NCBI GenBank assembly: GCA_033002965.1
Contig: JAURVB010003376.1
Coordinates: forward strand, 1 to 64,000
DNA length: 64,000 nt
From: Piper betle
Taxonomy: Eukaryota > Streptophyta > Magnoliopsida > Piperales > Piperaceae
Direction: 5' to 3'
The position numbers were made by a program, and so were the translations under genes. A model generated the notes under the pieces. That model did not search any database, was not told where the DNA came from, and saw only the letters and a list, made by a program, of their open reading frames with translations. Below, in pieces: positions 49,241 to 62,000 of the stretch; the first letter of the stretch is position 1, and each line of letters begins with the position of its first letter.

Positions 49241-50590
49241 TGGCTACTTGTGATTATGACTCCGCTAGCTTTTACGTGACTGAGCTAAATTTCAACAAAA
49301 GGGTCTACCTAGGATACTTGTTTAGTTGTTTTCATCGTATTTCAACCATTTTGACAACCAAGTCTTCCCCTGGCTTAGGTCAATGAAATCGCTACTATTT
49401 CACAAACTACCGGTTTTCTTTGAGTTGCACTCAACTGAGCAAGATTTGATGGCTTCGGTCTCTACTCTCCGCCAACTCGCCCTGGTACGACTGGCTTGAG
49501 TTGCATAGCCGACGGCACTTAGTACGAGCACCGGGTAAAACTTGAACGCGACAATCAACTACAGAGACTTACGAGAATCATACACTTCTTACTAGGTCGT
49601 GAAACATGAGGTCCAAAATGGAGCCGATGCAAAAGGACAAGAGCACAAAACGCCACAAGAGAAAGCTGGCACCAAACACGAAGACAAACAGCAAAGAGAT
49701 AGAAATGTGGGAATCAAGCTTTGGCCTAGAAATATGTGTTAAAAAAGTGAGGGAATTCGAAAAAAAAAGTGAAGGAATTCGAGGCAAGGCGCGTGAAAAA
49801 GGGCGCTTTTCCCCGGTCACTATTTGCCCTGCTGACATACAACTCAAGGGAGTACTATTATATTTACTATATTATTACCACTCGATGTGATTCGAAGAAG
49901 AGAAGATGGGAAAAACAGTATCCCTACAGTCTTTGGTACAGTGGCTACAGAGTCCGATCTGATTCACTTTTCTAAATTCGGACCAATCTGGTGTTGAGCT
50001 AGAAAAAAGGGCACGCTTAGCTAATTGTGGAAAGTGCGCTCGGACCAAAATATATCCAGCATTCCAGCCTAAATCCAGGGATGATATCGGTTGGATCTTA
50101 GTTCCGATTGTATTACTACTCCGAAGTGGACTCTCTTTTGTGTGCTACGCGAGCTAGAAGTTAGGCGCTAGATTGGTGGCCAACTCACTAATTCCATACC
50201 ACACAGTCACACACATAGTCCACGACTCCGCAACGAAGAGTTTGCTGCTTTGATCGAGTAATTGATCAATAGTTGAGACTGCTTACGAGTTTGCATTTAC
50301 ATGGGAAGAAAGCAGTAAGAATATGTCCGCTTTGGGGAGGAATTTATATCTCTCGATCATTTTTTTTTCATACAATAACAAAGAAGGCGGCAAATTAACA
50401 GAGCAATCTCACTCATGAAAAAAACTTCAATCCAACCGAAAATTTTGACCGAGAAGTAAAAACCCAAAATATTTATAATTTGGTGTGGAGGGGACTCCCC
50501 AGGTTCATCCCTCGGCAGAAACTTACAGAAGAAGATAAAAGAACAAATTTCTTGAATGGCCGAAAAGAATCAAGTTGGTAATGGAATTGA
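49241..50590. other. Non-coding stretch of different composition, 3' of the TCP gene
   Basis: It is less AT-rich and less repetitive than its neighbours, with no coding frame of note. The texture (mixed GC, no simple repeats) would fit organelle-derived DNA, but I found no identifiable mitochondrial or plastid gene. The last ~200 bases before 50,595 probably include the TCP 3' UTR. Confidence 0.35.
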
Positions 50591-50594
50591 GTAG

Positions 50595-51842
50595 CTACGG
50601 TGAGCTTGCTTGGTGGCCATCTTCATCGACTTCCTCTTCCTCCTCTTCGCCGTTGTCATCATTGTCACTGCTTTGCTGCTGCTGTTGATGATGAGGAAGT
50701 GGTTGGTGGTGGCGGTGGTGTTGCTGTTGCTGGTGTATATCGGACCTCAGACCAGCCGAGGCGGGGGAACTACTGTTATTGTAGGTGTTGATCGCCGCCA
50801 GCATGCCGAGGTTGGTGTCCGATACGCCTAAGCCCAGGTGGTGCTGCGCCCCCGGCTGCTGCACCAGCATCGACCCCAGCGGCACCGCCGCCGCGCCCGT
50901 CACTGTGTTGATCCGCGGCACGAAGTGCAACGGCGCCGCCGCCGTCCCGGACGCGCTGGCCGCCGGCCCGCCCTGGATGGAGGTCCGATACTGCGGCGGC
51001 CCGGCGGGGCTGGTGGGGAAGGTCCAAATGGAAGCCTCGGACGGGCCGGCGGCGGCCGCGGCCGAGGAATTGGACGCCACCGGGAGCATCCAGAAGGCAC
51101 CGCTCGTCGGCGCTGGGGCCGCCGCCACCGCCCACATCGCCGCCGGCATCACGTTGGACGCACGAAGCAGCCCCGCCTGCTGCGGCGTTTGCTGCTGCTT
51201 CGCCGCCGTCGCCGCGGCGGAGGAAGTCGAGGCTGCGTCGGGGCTCTGCTGCACGGCGGCCGACTGACTATCGTCCTTGAATAAATCGTCTCGGAAGCGC
51301 TTCCTCATATAAACGGCGTCTGCTTGGGCGGCGGCGGCGGCGGCGTCGTGGATGCTCTCCTCCGTGGAATGGAAGAGCTGGTGCAGCGGTTGGTGCTGGT
51401 GGTGGAAGCCGAGTAAGGCGTCGCCGCCGTGGTCATACTCGCTCCGAGTAGAGACGTGGAGGCCGAGAGCGCCGGGGAAGGCGGCGGCGGGCGACTTGGA
51501 AGGCGGCGCCGACATCGTCCCGCCACCGCCGCTTCTCAGCGAGACATTTAGGGTAGAGAAGTTGGCAGGTACGGTGCCGGTGCCGGTGGCGGCGATGATG
51601 GCCGGCTCCGCCTGCTGCAACAGCCACTCAATCGTCTCCCCGTCCGACTTATGCCCCAGCTCCCTCGTCAACTGGAAAACTCTGGCGGCGCAGGCCGCCG
51701 GCATCCGGATCCGGCGGCCCCGGCCGTCGACCTTGGTGTGGCGGTCCTTGGACGACCGCTTGGCCGACACGACGGCGAGCTTCTTCGCGCCGCCGTCCGC
51801 TCCGCCAGCGCTGGTGGAGATAGCGAGGGAGGCATCGGCCAT
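50595..51842 (-). CDS. Class I TCP transcription factor (TCP8/14/15/22/23 type)
   Basis: An intact, intronless 415-aa protein. The TCP basic helix-loop-helix domain spans about residues 30-95: [60 protein letters not shown]. The class I (PCF) form of the basic region is evident. Members bind GGNCCCAC-type sites and regulate cell proliferation, and some bridge to immunity regulators. The rest is low-complexity: Ala runs, [10 protein letters not shown] and [11 protein letters not shown] mid-protein, a C-terminal His/Gln-rich stretch ([20 protein letters not shown]) and an acidic tail. The ATG at 51,842 sits just before the conserved N-terminal part and fits the domain position. The gene is strongly GC-rich compared with its surroundings, which explains the many open frames on the opposite strand. 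Confidence 0.95.
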   Translation of the reverse strand: MADASLAISTSAGGADGGAKKLAVVSAKRSSKDRHTKVDGRGRRIRMPAACAARVFQLTRELGHKSDGETIEWLLQQAEPAIIAATGTGTVPANFSTLNVSLRSGGGGTMSAPPSKSPAAAFPGALGLHVSTRSEYDHGGDALLGFHHQHQPLHQLFHSTEESIHDAAAAAAQADAVYMRKRFRDDLFKDDSQSAAVQQSPDAASTSSAAATAAKQQQTPQQAGLLRASNVMPAAMWAVAAAPAPTSGAFWMLPVASNSSAAAAAGPSEASIWTFPTSPAGPPQYRTSIQGGPAASASGTAAAPLHFVPRINTVTGAAAVPLGSMLVQQPGAQHHLGLGVSDTNLGMLAAINTYNNSSSPASAGLRSDIHQQQQHHRHHQPLPHHQQQQQSSDNDDNGEEEEEEVDEDGHQASSP

Positions 51843-52320
51843 GAACGGGACGAGGCCGCCTTCGCCGGGGTCAGCGGCGGCGGAGGAGGGGAGGGGTCCA
51901 TGGAGGGAGAGAAAATTTAGGAGAAGGCGGAGAAGGTGGGGTGCCCCATCTGCCGCCTTGGCTTTTTTCCAACACGTGGGGCTTGCAGGTGGGGCTCTAC
52001 TCCTTTCCTCCTCCCCACTTCTTAATATATATATATATATCTATATATATTTTTAGATTTAGATGATGATATCAGATAGATAGATGTCTTCTTCTTCTTC
52101 GCGTTCTTCTCCGCAAGAAAGAAAGAGAGGGGTGGTGGATGATCGGTGGCGAGGGAGAGGGTGGGGATGGCCGCTCGTGGGGCCTCGGGAGGAATGTTAA
52201 AAGAGTAAGTGGGAAGAGAGAGGGGTGGATTGACAGTTCAGGAAGAGTTGCAGACAGCACCTCCTCTAGTTGCGCTCTTTCTTTTTCCACTCTTGATAAT
52301 GATGCTGACCTTAGTGTCAA
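51843..52320 (-). promoter_or_regulatory. TCP 5' leader and promoter region
   Basis: Directly upstream of the start codon is a GC-rich leader, then a (TA)n tract at about 52,025-52,050. A pyrimidine-rich minus-strand run (CTCTCTTTCTTTCTTGCGG) lies at about 52,110-52,130, typical of plant leaders. No single TATA box can be chosen because of the (TA)n tract. Confidence 0.45.
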
Positions 52321-55095
52321 GGGTAGCCACTCATCTCTCCCCGTTGCTTACTGTTTGTTTTGTTTGTCGTCCACAAACCCGGTGATTGAGGGTTTGGGGT
52401 GATGCGGGGCTTAATTCCGTGACTTTTTCCATTTGTTTTTGTGGTAGGGTTTAATTTTGTGTCTGGGGCATGTGAGTGGACTGTAGGTTCAAAAAAATAG
52501 CAAAGATTTGGGGAAGAGGGTAAAAACGAAGAGCCATTTACACCCAGACAGAGCAGGTGGGAGGTCAGCTGCTGAGGGCGCATCTAATGCAGAAGACAGC
52601 TCATCCCAACAGCACCTTTGTTCTTCTAAAAGATGGGAATCGTGAAAAACTAGAAATGAAATTGCGCTGGCAAAAGATCTCTTTGGATAGTACCACTGGA
52701 TTGGCCTCTCCCAGTCAACTCCTTTCCTCTTTTATTTTATTATAATTGGCAAGCTAGAAAAGAACAAACCAAAGATCTCTAAAGAAAAAAAAAGTTATGT
52801 TTTGCAAACCTACATCCTCTGCATCTTCTTATCCTCTCCTCTCAAATAAAGTGCTTGCTCGGTGAATGATTAAAGAAACAGAAGCTAGTCTTGTGCCTAC
52901 CCGGCCACTGGTGATCATTTTCCTGATCTATGTCCACCGGGGTTGCTTGGAAAAAATATATACCCTGGGCCACTTTGTTTGTGTTTGTGGTTTTTTTAGA
53001 GTGATGCCCTTCACGAGGCAGCCATGGTTGACCCACAACATATATTCGTTTATAGCTCAAGGCTGGATTCTCAGGCCAGCCAATTCCCCACCCATTGGCC
53101 AGGTGAAACGCCTTTCTTTTCCTTTTTTAACTTTTGAAGTAGCAAGTAATCTGAGCTGGGCTCCTCATTGACCAACATGAGCCTTTTCTCTTTCATGGTG
53201 GTGTCTTATAGCTCTCTCTTTTGGGTCCATCCTTTGTTGTAGCCTACCCATCAAATGCAGACACATAAGAAGTTTGTTTCATTATCCAGAAGAAATTGAT
53301 TAGACTTGGTTGCGACGGGAGAGAGCTGGTAAGAAATAGCGAAACAAAACCTGGTGATCAATGGAATGTTATGGCTCACGCATTTGGCTTTTATTTTTCA
53401 GTCCTACAGTCTCTCACGTGTTCTCAAGCTCTCAGATTCAAAACTACAAGGCAATGGCTTTTCCCATAGCAAAACCTACTTAGAGAGTATCAATGCAGAC
53501 ATTCGGCTCGCCCATTCGTTCATTTGAGTTGTGAAACTGAGAGCTTTCAAGTCCTGAAATATAACTGTACCAAGAAAAAACCTGCTAGCACTAGAGAACT
53601 AAAAACCTTCTCAATAATTCTGAATATAAAAAATAACCAACTAGCAGGCCAAGTTTGATTTCCACAGTATGGTCGCTGATGTCAAACCATGTTGATGTCT
53701 TGTGAGGTTCACAGCTCTAATTATTTTGTTCAATTTGGTATCCTACTCTACCTGGTAGAACAGCATTGTGGTTCAGGCAATGCAGCAGAATCAGCACGGG
53801 TTGCAACGGATTGAAAAATTTTTGCCTCCTCCAGGAGGAAACGCCGATGGGGACGCCAAGGGAGGATCAACGATGAGAAAAATGATTCAAAACAGCTGAG
53901 ATGGAACCAAAAACGTTTGCTCCACTACTTCTCTCCCCCGACATTTTTGCAACCTTAAAATTTGTAAAGGCAGCTTCCATTTGGCTGCATTAAAAGAAAC
54001 ATATGGCATGAAGTTACATGTAATGTAAACGGCCGGAGCTCTCCACCGCTCCCATCCTGTTTTAAGACAACAAAGCATCACCAACGTTTGTTATAAACAA
54101 AATACACAATGAAAGTTTGAACCTCTATGAAGCATTTCATCAAACATGTTTCTTGCACCGCGTTCAGCTCCACCTTCTCCCATTTCACAACCTTCCCCAA
54201 ATCCATCCTACCGGAAGAAGTGATCCCAGTCGACCTGCTTGGAGCTCATTGGCGGCAGGTGGAAATAGATCAAAAGACGCCACCTTTCACCCCCGCTGAG
54301 ATCGGGGGTACCGTTTTCTAGCGGAGGACCGATTCCCCGCAGGCTAGCTTGCACTCGGCTGCCGATGGGCCGATCTCGCTCCGTAGAAGCTTACATCGGA
54401 GAAGACGATGATAAGGGGGTGAACTTGGGGTTAATAGAGGTACGAATTGTGGGGATAGTTTAAATGTTCTTGAGATTAATTAAACGTACATAAATTCAAA
54501 ATTGTGCATTATATTTATCATTTTTTTAAAAAAACCAATTTTTGTGAGAAAAATCGTTCAAGTGGGAATACATGTCTCCAAAAACTAAATAAAATTGATT
54601 GCAATTGACTGCCGCCACATTTTAATCACAGAACCAAATCAATCCCAGCGATCCAAGTATGCCACTAATAAAACTACTAGCTTTTGGCAATATAGAATCT
54701 AGAACAAAACTAAATAAAATTGCCGAAGTGACAAATAATGTATTACTGAAAGAAACTAACAATTAATGGCAGTAACCTTCATTTGCGAGGAGGAAACATG
54801 TTGATTCATGGCTACATAATCATCCGATAGTTAGTAGCTGACCATAATTTCGGGCTTTGGCTCCGGTAATCTTGACCAAGCATGGTACCAAACATTCCAG
54901 GAAACGAACGATGACATTGGACGAGCGCACGCTCAACAGGGGACCGTGAACCTTGCAGGGAGTGAGTTTGGGTGGGCTGATCAACTTATCCCCCAGGGAC
55001 GGTGTGATAGCCAGCAGCTTGATGCAGGCCGCGCAAAGCATAACCTAATCCATCCACACTCTTGAACCATCCATGTAGAGTACCGTTGATTCGGA
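52321..55095. other. Intergenic DNA, nothing identified
   Basis: About 2.8 kb. Small frames (for example 54,820-55,041 minus, 73 codons; 54,117-54,321 plus) have no recognisable family. No repeats shared with the rest of the window were noticed. Confidence 0.45.
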
Positions 55096-55610
55096 CATAG
55101 TTATAAAAATCGAATTTGGAATCGGAATTAGATCGGTCTGAATCGGATAAAAATCGGTCTATTTGAATCAGTCCAAATCGATCATATATAATAATTTGAT
55201 AATTTATAATATAAATATATAAAAATTAGATATTAATATAATTTTAATATTATTATGTGTATTATATTTTATGATATATTTTTTGAATTTTTTTTAAAAT
55301 TATTTTTAATTAATTATTATTTTTTACTTTAGTCAAAATCGAGTCAATTTTTAATTATGAAAATGCCACTCCCACTCTTCACTCTCGTCATTGCCGCCCT
55401 GCCTCCCCCAGCCGGCCCATGCCCAGACTCCCCCTTGCCGGCACCACCCCACCCTGCCTCCCCTTACTGGCCCCGCCCTGCCACCCTAGTCCTGTCGGCC
55501 CCGATCCGTCCCCTCGTCGTTACCCAAAACTAATTCAAAAACCGATTCTACCTAAATTTGACGCAGATTTTGCTCGATCCAATTTAAATCGACCGATTTT
55601 TTCAACGGTG
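55096..55610 (-). mobile_element. hAT-like non-autonomous element, copy 3 (degenerate)
   Basis: It begins CATAGTTATAAAAATCG and ends with the complement of CACCGTTGAAAAAATCGG. The same AT-rich subterminal block as copies 1 and 2 is present (TCATATATAATAATTTGA; TATTATTTTTTACTTTAGTC), as is a GC-rich centre (55,370-55,520) and the TTTAAATCGACCGATT motif at the far end. Its orientation is that of copy 2. Flanking 8-mers share only GATT. It is shorter and more diverged than the other two copies. Confidence 0.65.
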
Positions 55611-56229
55611 GATTGCTGTCGAACTATAAACTGACTTCCTTCCTCCAACCGAAATGGCGCGAACGTCTTGGATAGCAGGGACACATGACAGCGTCGAGTA
55701 TCCGTGTATCATATTTTTGCATGAAAGAAGGGGTGTGAAAATCGTTGTAGACACTGTTTACATTAGTCTGCCTGCAAACATGGCCGCACCACCCCACACT
55801 TCATTTAAAAGAAAAAATTTTATATAGGCTTACTCTTTGCATGCTAAATGGTAAAAATCGTTTGAATTACGACCACAAGTGTATGGTTATTACATACGTG
55901 AAATTTAACTACTAATGATAGTTTCTAAGTTTGTGGCTTTCGACCATTAGTAATTTGGCTTTAGATGGGCCACAAAATGGATGTGGACCCCCCCCCAAAA
56001 CGTCCCAAAACGGATGTGGACTAACCCAACAACTTGCATATATTTCGCAAAACAAACAAACCAAGGCATTGCATTAGTTAGTGCTTGACCTTAAGTAGTA
56101 ACGAGTTGCTCTATAGATTGGGCATAAATATCCATTACATAAGCACCTTGTCATGGACCACGGGCAAAATAAACGAAGGCAAATTAAATTACAAGTTACA
56201 ACAACCTATTTCTCTCAGTGCCGACAAAT
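55611..56229. other. Spacer before the duplicated SAUR block
   Basis: No gene. A ~45-bp sequence at about 55,885-55,930 (TACGTGAAATTTAACTACTA onward) recurs at about 57,722-57,766 on the other side of the SAUR block. Confidence 0.5.
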
Positions 56230-56396
56230 TTTGCATGCTTAGATTTTTGCCACGATAAACTGTTCACGCTTAGATTCTAGATTACCATTTCTAAAAAATC
56301 TTCCAATTTTTCTGAGAACCCGCTTTCCTAGTTCAGGCCTTTTCTACCTTTTCTCCTATGTCTCCTCTCATAATAATTTGCGTTAGACGTTTCGTC

Positions 56397-56404
56397 TATA
56401 AAAA
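56397..56404 (+). promoter_or_regulatory. TATA box of SAUR copy 2
   Basis: TATAAAAA 105-112 bp upstream of the start codon, in the same context as in copy 1. Confidence 0.65.
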
Positions 56405-56508
56405 CAAAGCTCGAGTCGCTTCTTCAGCACCCATGATAGGTAGCTAGCCAATCTCGTAACTCAACACCATCTTCTCTTCCTTCTACAACTTCTTCTAGTG
56501 TATGTCAT

Positions 56509-56757
56509 ATGCCTTGGAAAAAGGAGGGAACGAACACCCCAAAGGGGCATTTTGTAGTGTATGTTGGAGCTTACAGAAGTAGATACGTTGTGCCCATCTG
56601 TTTTCTAAGGCACCCTTTGTTCCAGCAGCTGCTTGAGATATCAGCAGAAGAATTTGGGTTCAGTAGTCGGGGTGGAATCGTTCTTCCTTGTGATGAGGAA
56701 AAATTCAAGCAATTATTTGGCTCGAGCATCCATTATGGTAGATTAAGGATAGGCTAG
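56509..56757 (+). CDS. SAUR-family protein, duplicate copy with extended C-terminus
   Basis: 82 aa. The first 70 or so residues are the same as in the SAUR at 30,290-30,508 apart from four substitutions (for example VVPICFLRHP versus VVPTCFLSHP, and FSSRGG versus FSSQGG). The core PKGHFVVYVG ... LPCDEEKFKQLFG is intact. After KQLFG a net 2-base loss relative to copy 1 (GGCACTTGAGC versus GGCTCGAGC) removes the stop and adds the tail SSIHYGRLRIG. The promoter TATA and leader are conserved, so it may be expressed. It lies within the inverted duplicate whose other gene (invertase) is dead. Confidence 0.88.
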   Translation: MPWKKEGTNTPKGHFVVYVGAYRSRYVVPICFLRHPLFQQLLEISAEEFGFSSRGGIVLPCDEEKFKQLFGSSIHYGRLRIG

Positions 56758-57064
56758 CTGTTTAATATATCTATGGATAACGTTAATATATCCTTTTTAT
56801 TTCTGTTTTGTTTGGACTAATGTCTATCTTATAAGCGGCTGAAATTGTGTTTCGTACTTTTGCCCGTAAATTTGTGCTGCTGTGTACAGATATTAACGCT
56901 CTGTTTTTCATGGGAAGTGAACTTATGACCCAGCTAATTTCCCTTTACATAAAAAAGTAGGATTTTCTGATAATTTCATTAAGAAATGAGGTTTTTAGTC
57001 TATGATTATTTTATTTTATACCAACGTCATGACCAATTTGAGATTTCTTAATTCTTAGTATATC

Positions 57065-57448
57065 CGCTACAAAAAAATTGGTTTTTTCTCCCCATTTTAA
57101 AAAGATGGCATAAAGTCTCCTCCGAGCAAATTTTTATGATGGAGAAAAAATTCTAGATTTATTTTTATATTTAGACATTTTTAAAGGTAATTATATATTA
57201 ACTTTTAAAATTTTATTGACACGAAAAAAACGTAAAGTAAATTCTCTCCACCCTACTTTTCTCAGCTTCATTTCTCTTTATGTTTTAAAATTGAGGAATA
57301 TTTTTTGAAGTAAAGAAAAGTTATAAAATTAATAAATACTCACCTTAAAATTGTTTCAAATATGGAAAAAAATTTATATCTTTTCGCCAATGGAAATAAC
57401 GTGGAAAAGACATGGAATAAAACGGAGAGAAAAATCATTTTTTTAGTG
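57065..57448. mobile_element. Miniature CACTA-like element, copy 2
   Basis: Counterpart of 29,610-29,964 in the inverted duplicate. The left end is mutated to CGCTACAAAAAAATTGG and the right end is TTTTTTAGTG. Its position relative to the SAUR gene is the same as in copy 1, so the insertion predates the duplication. Confidence 0.75.
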
Positions 57449-58260
57449 ATTTGTTTGTTTAAATTATACTAGTCAGTTAATTTAAATTAAGCCAAAGTAC
57501 CAATTAGATGCATTCAAATTAGATAACAACTGAGTTATCCTTGAACCAAGATGTTTTTATAGTATATAGAGAGGCTCGTAGGACCCCTAGGACCCAACAC
57601 CTCCTACTCTCCGCATTTCTTCTTCTTCAACAAGAGAGGCTCTTTTCGTCTCCACTTAGATGGCGGCACCCATAATAAAGCTTAAAAAGCACACTGTATG
57701 ATTTGCATTTTTGTGTTATTATTAAATACGTGAAATTTAACTACCAATGATAGTTTTTAAGTCTGAACGGCTTAAAATAACTGTAAAAGGTAAGTGGACG
57801 CTTAGAGGTTAAGCATGCATGCACGGTGCAATCTTGTTTCTTGTTTCCATGTTGATGCTTGGCATTTATATTGGCTATCTCAGATCTCTTTTCTCTCCAC
57901 TTACCAAACCTTTAAAACGGTTCATTTAGAGCTTCATTTATACAGTTTGCTTGATATGAATGCACCATTGTAAATTTCTACAGAGCTTAGGACATAGTGT
58001 GGCATTTTTTGGCAGAAAACAGTTATAATGATACATGAAAGAAGGTTTCTGTGCATTGAACGAACTTGTAAACTTCCGAATCTCCGGTAACATTTGTAAT
58101 AAACATGAAATGCAAGTAAACACAACGACCATCCACCATACATAAGTTTCACTTTTATGAAAGTTTTTGTTTTGGAAAGTTTGTTTTACCTGTAAGGCAG
58201 ATTGCTTTTATCATTGACTGACAATGAGTTGTTGAATGAATTTTTTATAATAATACTGCA

Positions 58261-58771
58261 GAATATATATGGTTATCCTATTGAAATTCAAGCACTCTTC
58301 TTCATGGCACTGAGGTGTGACTTGGCAATGCTTAAGCATGATGCTTAAGGAAAAGAATTTGTGGAGAGAATTGCTAAACAACTTCATGCCCTGAGCTACC
58401 ACATGAGAAGTTATTTTGGCTTGACTTTCAACAACTAAACGATATATATCGTTATAAAACAGAGGAATATTCACATACAGCGATCAACAAGTTTAATGTT
58501 ATTCCAGATTCTATTCCTGATTGGGTGTTTGATTTTATGACAACACGAGGTGGCTATTTCATTGGAAATGTCAGTCCTGCAATGATGGATTTCCGTTGGT
58601 TTTGTTTAGGAAACTATGTTGCAATTTTGTCTTCTCTTGCAACACCGGATCAATCTGCAGCTATTACGGATCTAATTGAATCGCGTTGGGAGGAGCTTGG
58701 TGGAGAGATGCCTTTAAAGATTTCTTATCCGGCAATTGAGAGTCATGAACGGAGGATTGTAACAAGATGTG
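58261..58771 (+). pseudogene. Neutral invertase pseudogene, exon 3 (5' part)
   Basis: Matches exon 3 of the invertase at 31,958-35,193: [17 protein letters not shown], then [20 protein letters not shown], then [40 protein letters not shown] and [16 protein letters not shown]. It carries a TAA after LKHDA, a frame change after HMRSYF and stops in the ADNDIYRYK region. Upstream (57,790-58,260) is former intron 2. Exons 1 and 2 are absent. Exon 3 is cut at ATGTG by the copia insertion and resumes at 63,446. Confidence 0.88.
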
Positions 58772-59025
58772 TGTTGGGGAGAAGATAGATGGGAAGAACA
58801 TATATTGAAAATAATTGATAAAAAATAAAATCTTATCAAATAGAGAGGGGATGATCAAAGGGCTTTCCCTTCCTCTTTTTCACTTTCTTACTACTCTCCA
58901 AAAGTTGGCTATCAGTTACAAGATATAAAAAATATAGGTTTAATACATAAGTACCTCTTAAGTTCATAGCTATTACATCATATATTATAAGCCTAATAAA
59001 TTATAAATTATATTACTTTTTAACA
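58772..59025 (-). repeat. Copia 3' LTR (left)
   Basis: 254 bp, TGTTGGGGAGAAG ... TACTTTTTAACA as read on the plus strand. It aligns with 63,187-63,445 with scattered mismatches and small indels. Confidence 0.9.
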
Positions 59026-62000
59026 CCCTTCTTAATTTATAATTTTTACTATCTTTCTAAAAAATTCAAACTTGTCTTGAGTGAGAGCTTTTGTAAACAT
59101 ATTAGCCATTTGTTCTTTAATGTTGATGAACTTTAATTCAATTTCTCCTTCTTCAATAAGATCTCTAATAAAGTGATGCCTCAACTCAATATACTTCGAC
59201 CGAGCATGAAAAATAGGATTTTTGCTCGTGCAATAACATACATGTTATCACAAAACATTCTAGTTACTCCATCTTGTTCACACAAAAGATCTTTGAGAAA
59301 TCTCCTTAGCCAAATGGCTTTGCACGCTGCACTTATGATGAAAATATGTTCAGCTTCACATGAAGATATTGCAACCGTCTTTTACTTCTTAGAAGACCAT
59401 GATATAACCTTGCTCGCTGGCTAAAAACATATCCCGATGTGTTCTTCTTATCATCTTGGCAACCAGCCCAATTACTATTTGAATATCAATTAACTTAGCC
59501 TCATTTTTAACTTTATACTTCACACCAAAATTCTTTATTCCTTTTACATATCTCAAAATTCTCATCATGGCCATCAAATAAATTTTGCTAGGATTGTTCA
59601 TGTACCTTGAAACTACACTAACCGCATGCACAATATATGGTATAGTGTTTGTGAGATAAATTAAAACTCCAACCAAACTTTTATATATTTGCTCATTGGT
59701 TAATTCATCAATATCATCTCCTTTTAATTTCTTATTCATTCCTATCGGTGTAGGCATAGGCTTGTAATTAGACATACTAGATTTTTTAACAAATCATCCA
59801 CATACTTTTCTTGAGAAAATAAATATCTCACTTTTCTTTTGTTTCACTTGAATGCAAAGAAAATATCTCATAAGTCCCAAATCACTCATCTCATATTCAT
59901 TCATCATGGTATTTTGAAATCAATTAGCATCTTATCACAATTACTAGCATATATCAAATCATCAACATATAAGCAAAACATGAGAAAGTTATCACCTTCT
60001 ATCTTCTTTCGTCACATAAAGTGAGGGCTCACTTGAACTTCTATGGAATTTATTCCTCTTCATGTAATTATCAATTTTGCTATTCCATATTCTAGGTGTT
60101 TGTTTTAGGCCATATATAGTTTTTTTCAATTCATACACCTTATTTTTTTGCCCTTCAATCATATATCCCTGAGGTTGCTTCACATACACCTTTTCTTCCA
60201 ACTCACCATTCAAAAAAGTCTATTTCGCATCAAGTTGATACACTTGTAGTCCCAATTAAGTTACAATTACTAACATTGTTCTTATTGTTTCCATCCTTAC
60301 AACCGGTGTAAATGTCTCGTTAAAGTCAATCCCATATTGTCGGGAGTATCAGTTTGCAACCAATATTGCCTTGTGCTTTTGAATTTAACTGTCTTCATTA
60401 AACTTTGTTTTGTTCACCCATTTCAAACCAATCACATCTTTATCTTTTGATTTTTCAACAAGTTGTCATGTTTGATTCTTCTCAATCATCTTCATTTCTT
60501 CATCCATAGCTTGTACCCATTCTTTGTGTTTTATAACTTCATTAAAGTATTGAGGCTCAAATGCAAGAAAAACAATATTACATTCCATGATTTCTTGTAA
60601 AGAACGCACCCTTCTCGGAGGAGAATTTGTATCATTGTCATTTGGCCTTACTTGCCACTCTCTTTGTTGTGTATTAATATGTGTGGTGAATAAGATGAAC
60701 TTAGTATATCTTTATGTTCTTCAACAATTTTATTGATAGATAGTATTTCACCTTTTGCTTCTTTTTCTACTTCCACACATGGTCTCTTCAAATGAGCTTC
60801 ACTATCACACACTTTTCATGCCTCATTCTCATCAAAGATCACATCTCTTAAAATTATTTAATACCCTATAGCCTTTATACTCTTCACAATATCCAATAAA
60901 AAGATATTTCTTATATTTTTCATCAAATTCCTTCTCTTTTGTGATGGAATATGAGCATATGCAATACATCGAAAAATTCTCAAAGTACTCACTTTTGGTT
61001 TTCTCTTGTGTCAAACTTCAAATGGAGTCTTATTTTCGACCACCTTGGTAAGATATCTATTGAGAATATAGATCGTGGTATTTACCGCCTTTGCCCAAAA
61101 TTTATATGGGAGGTTTTTGTGCACCAACATGCATCTAGTCATTTCAACAATTGTTCTATTCCCTTTTTTACTACACCATTTTGTTGAGGTGTGTAACTTA
61201 TAGTCAACTCCATTCTTATGCGATTGTATTTACAAAAGTTCCAAAACTCTTTTGAATTGAATTTTACACCTTTATAGGTCCTCAAAACTTTCAAGTAAAG
61301 TCCACTTTGTTTTTCAACCATTGCTTTAAATTCAACAAACTTGGAAAATGCTTGTGATTTTTATGTAAGAAGTAAACTCACATCATTCTTGTAAAATCAT
61401 CAACAAGAAGAAAAAATACCTTGCACCCTCTAATTGTTGGAGTATTTGTTGGAGCACTTAAATCGGCATACATTAATCAAGTGGGGTTCTTGTCCTCTAT
61501 GATGACTCCGAAAATGGCAACCTTTATTGTTTTCTATACACACACCCTTCACAAAGCTTATGGTCTTGATCAATTTATGGTAAACCAAGTACTATGTTTT
61601 TGTATTTCAAGAATGCAAGACTTCTAAAATTTAAGTGACCATACCTAACGCGCCAAAGATGATATATATCATCATAAGTAGTCTTCAACCCATAATAATC
61701 ATAAGAAAGCATTTTCAATTGAAAAACTTTACTAATATTCATCTCCACTTTGGTAACTAATTGATTGTTGCCTTTGTCAAGAATTTCACACTCTTTGTTG
61801 TCAAAAGTCACCTTTTATCTTTTTTAAAGCAATTGTCTGACACTGAACAAATTTGTAGCTAAATCGAGTATATAATACACATTATGAATAAATTCAGTAG
61901 TTCCTTGCTTGCTTTGGGCCGAAATCACACATTTGCCAACAATTTCCCTTGCCTTGCCATCTCCAAACTTCACACTAGAGGAGAAATTATCATCAAATTT

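Larger units (their letters stand above)
56230..57560 (+). repeat. Inverted segmental duplication block I, copy 2 (SAUR block)
   Basis: Reverse-complement counterpart of 29,505-30,800. It includes the SAUR promoter, gene, 3' flank and the embedded CACTA-like element. Confidence 0.85.

Noticed and set aside
51352..52056. 234-codon plus-strand frame opposite the TCP gene
   Set aside because: Shadow of the GC-rich TCP coding strand; the minus-strand protein is clearly the real one.
54117..54321. Overlapping short frames on both strands
   Set aside because: No recognisable motif and no context; left as intergenic.
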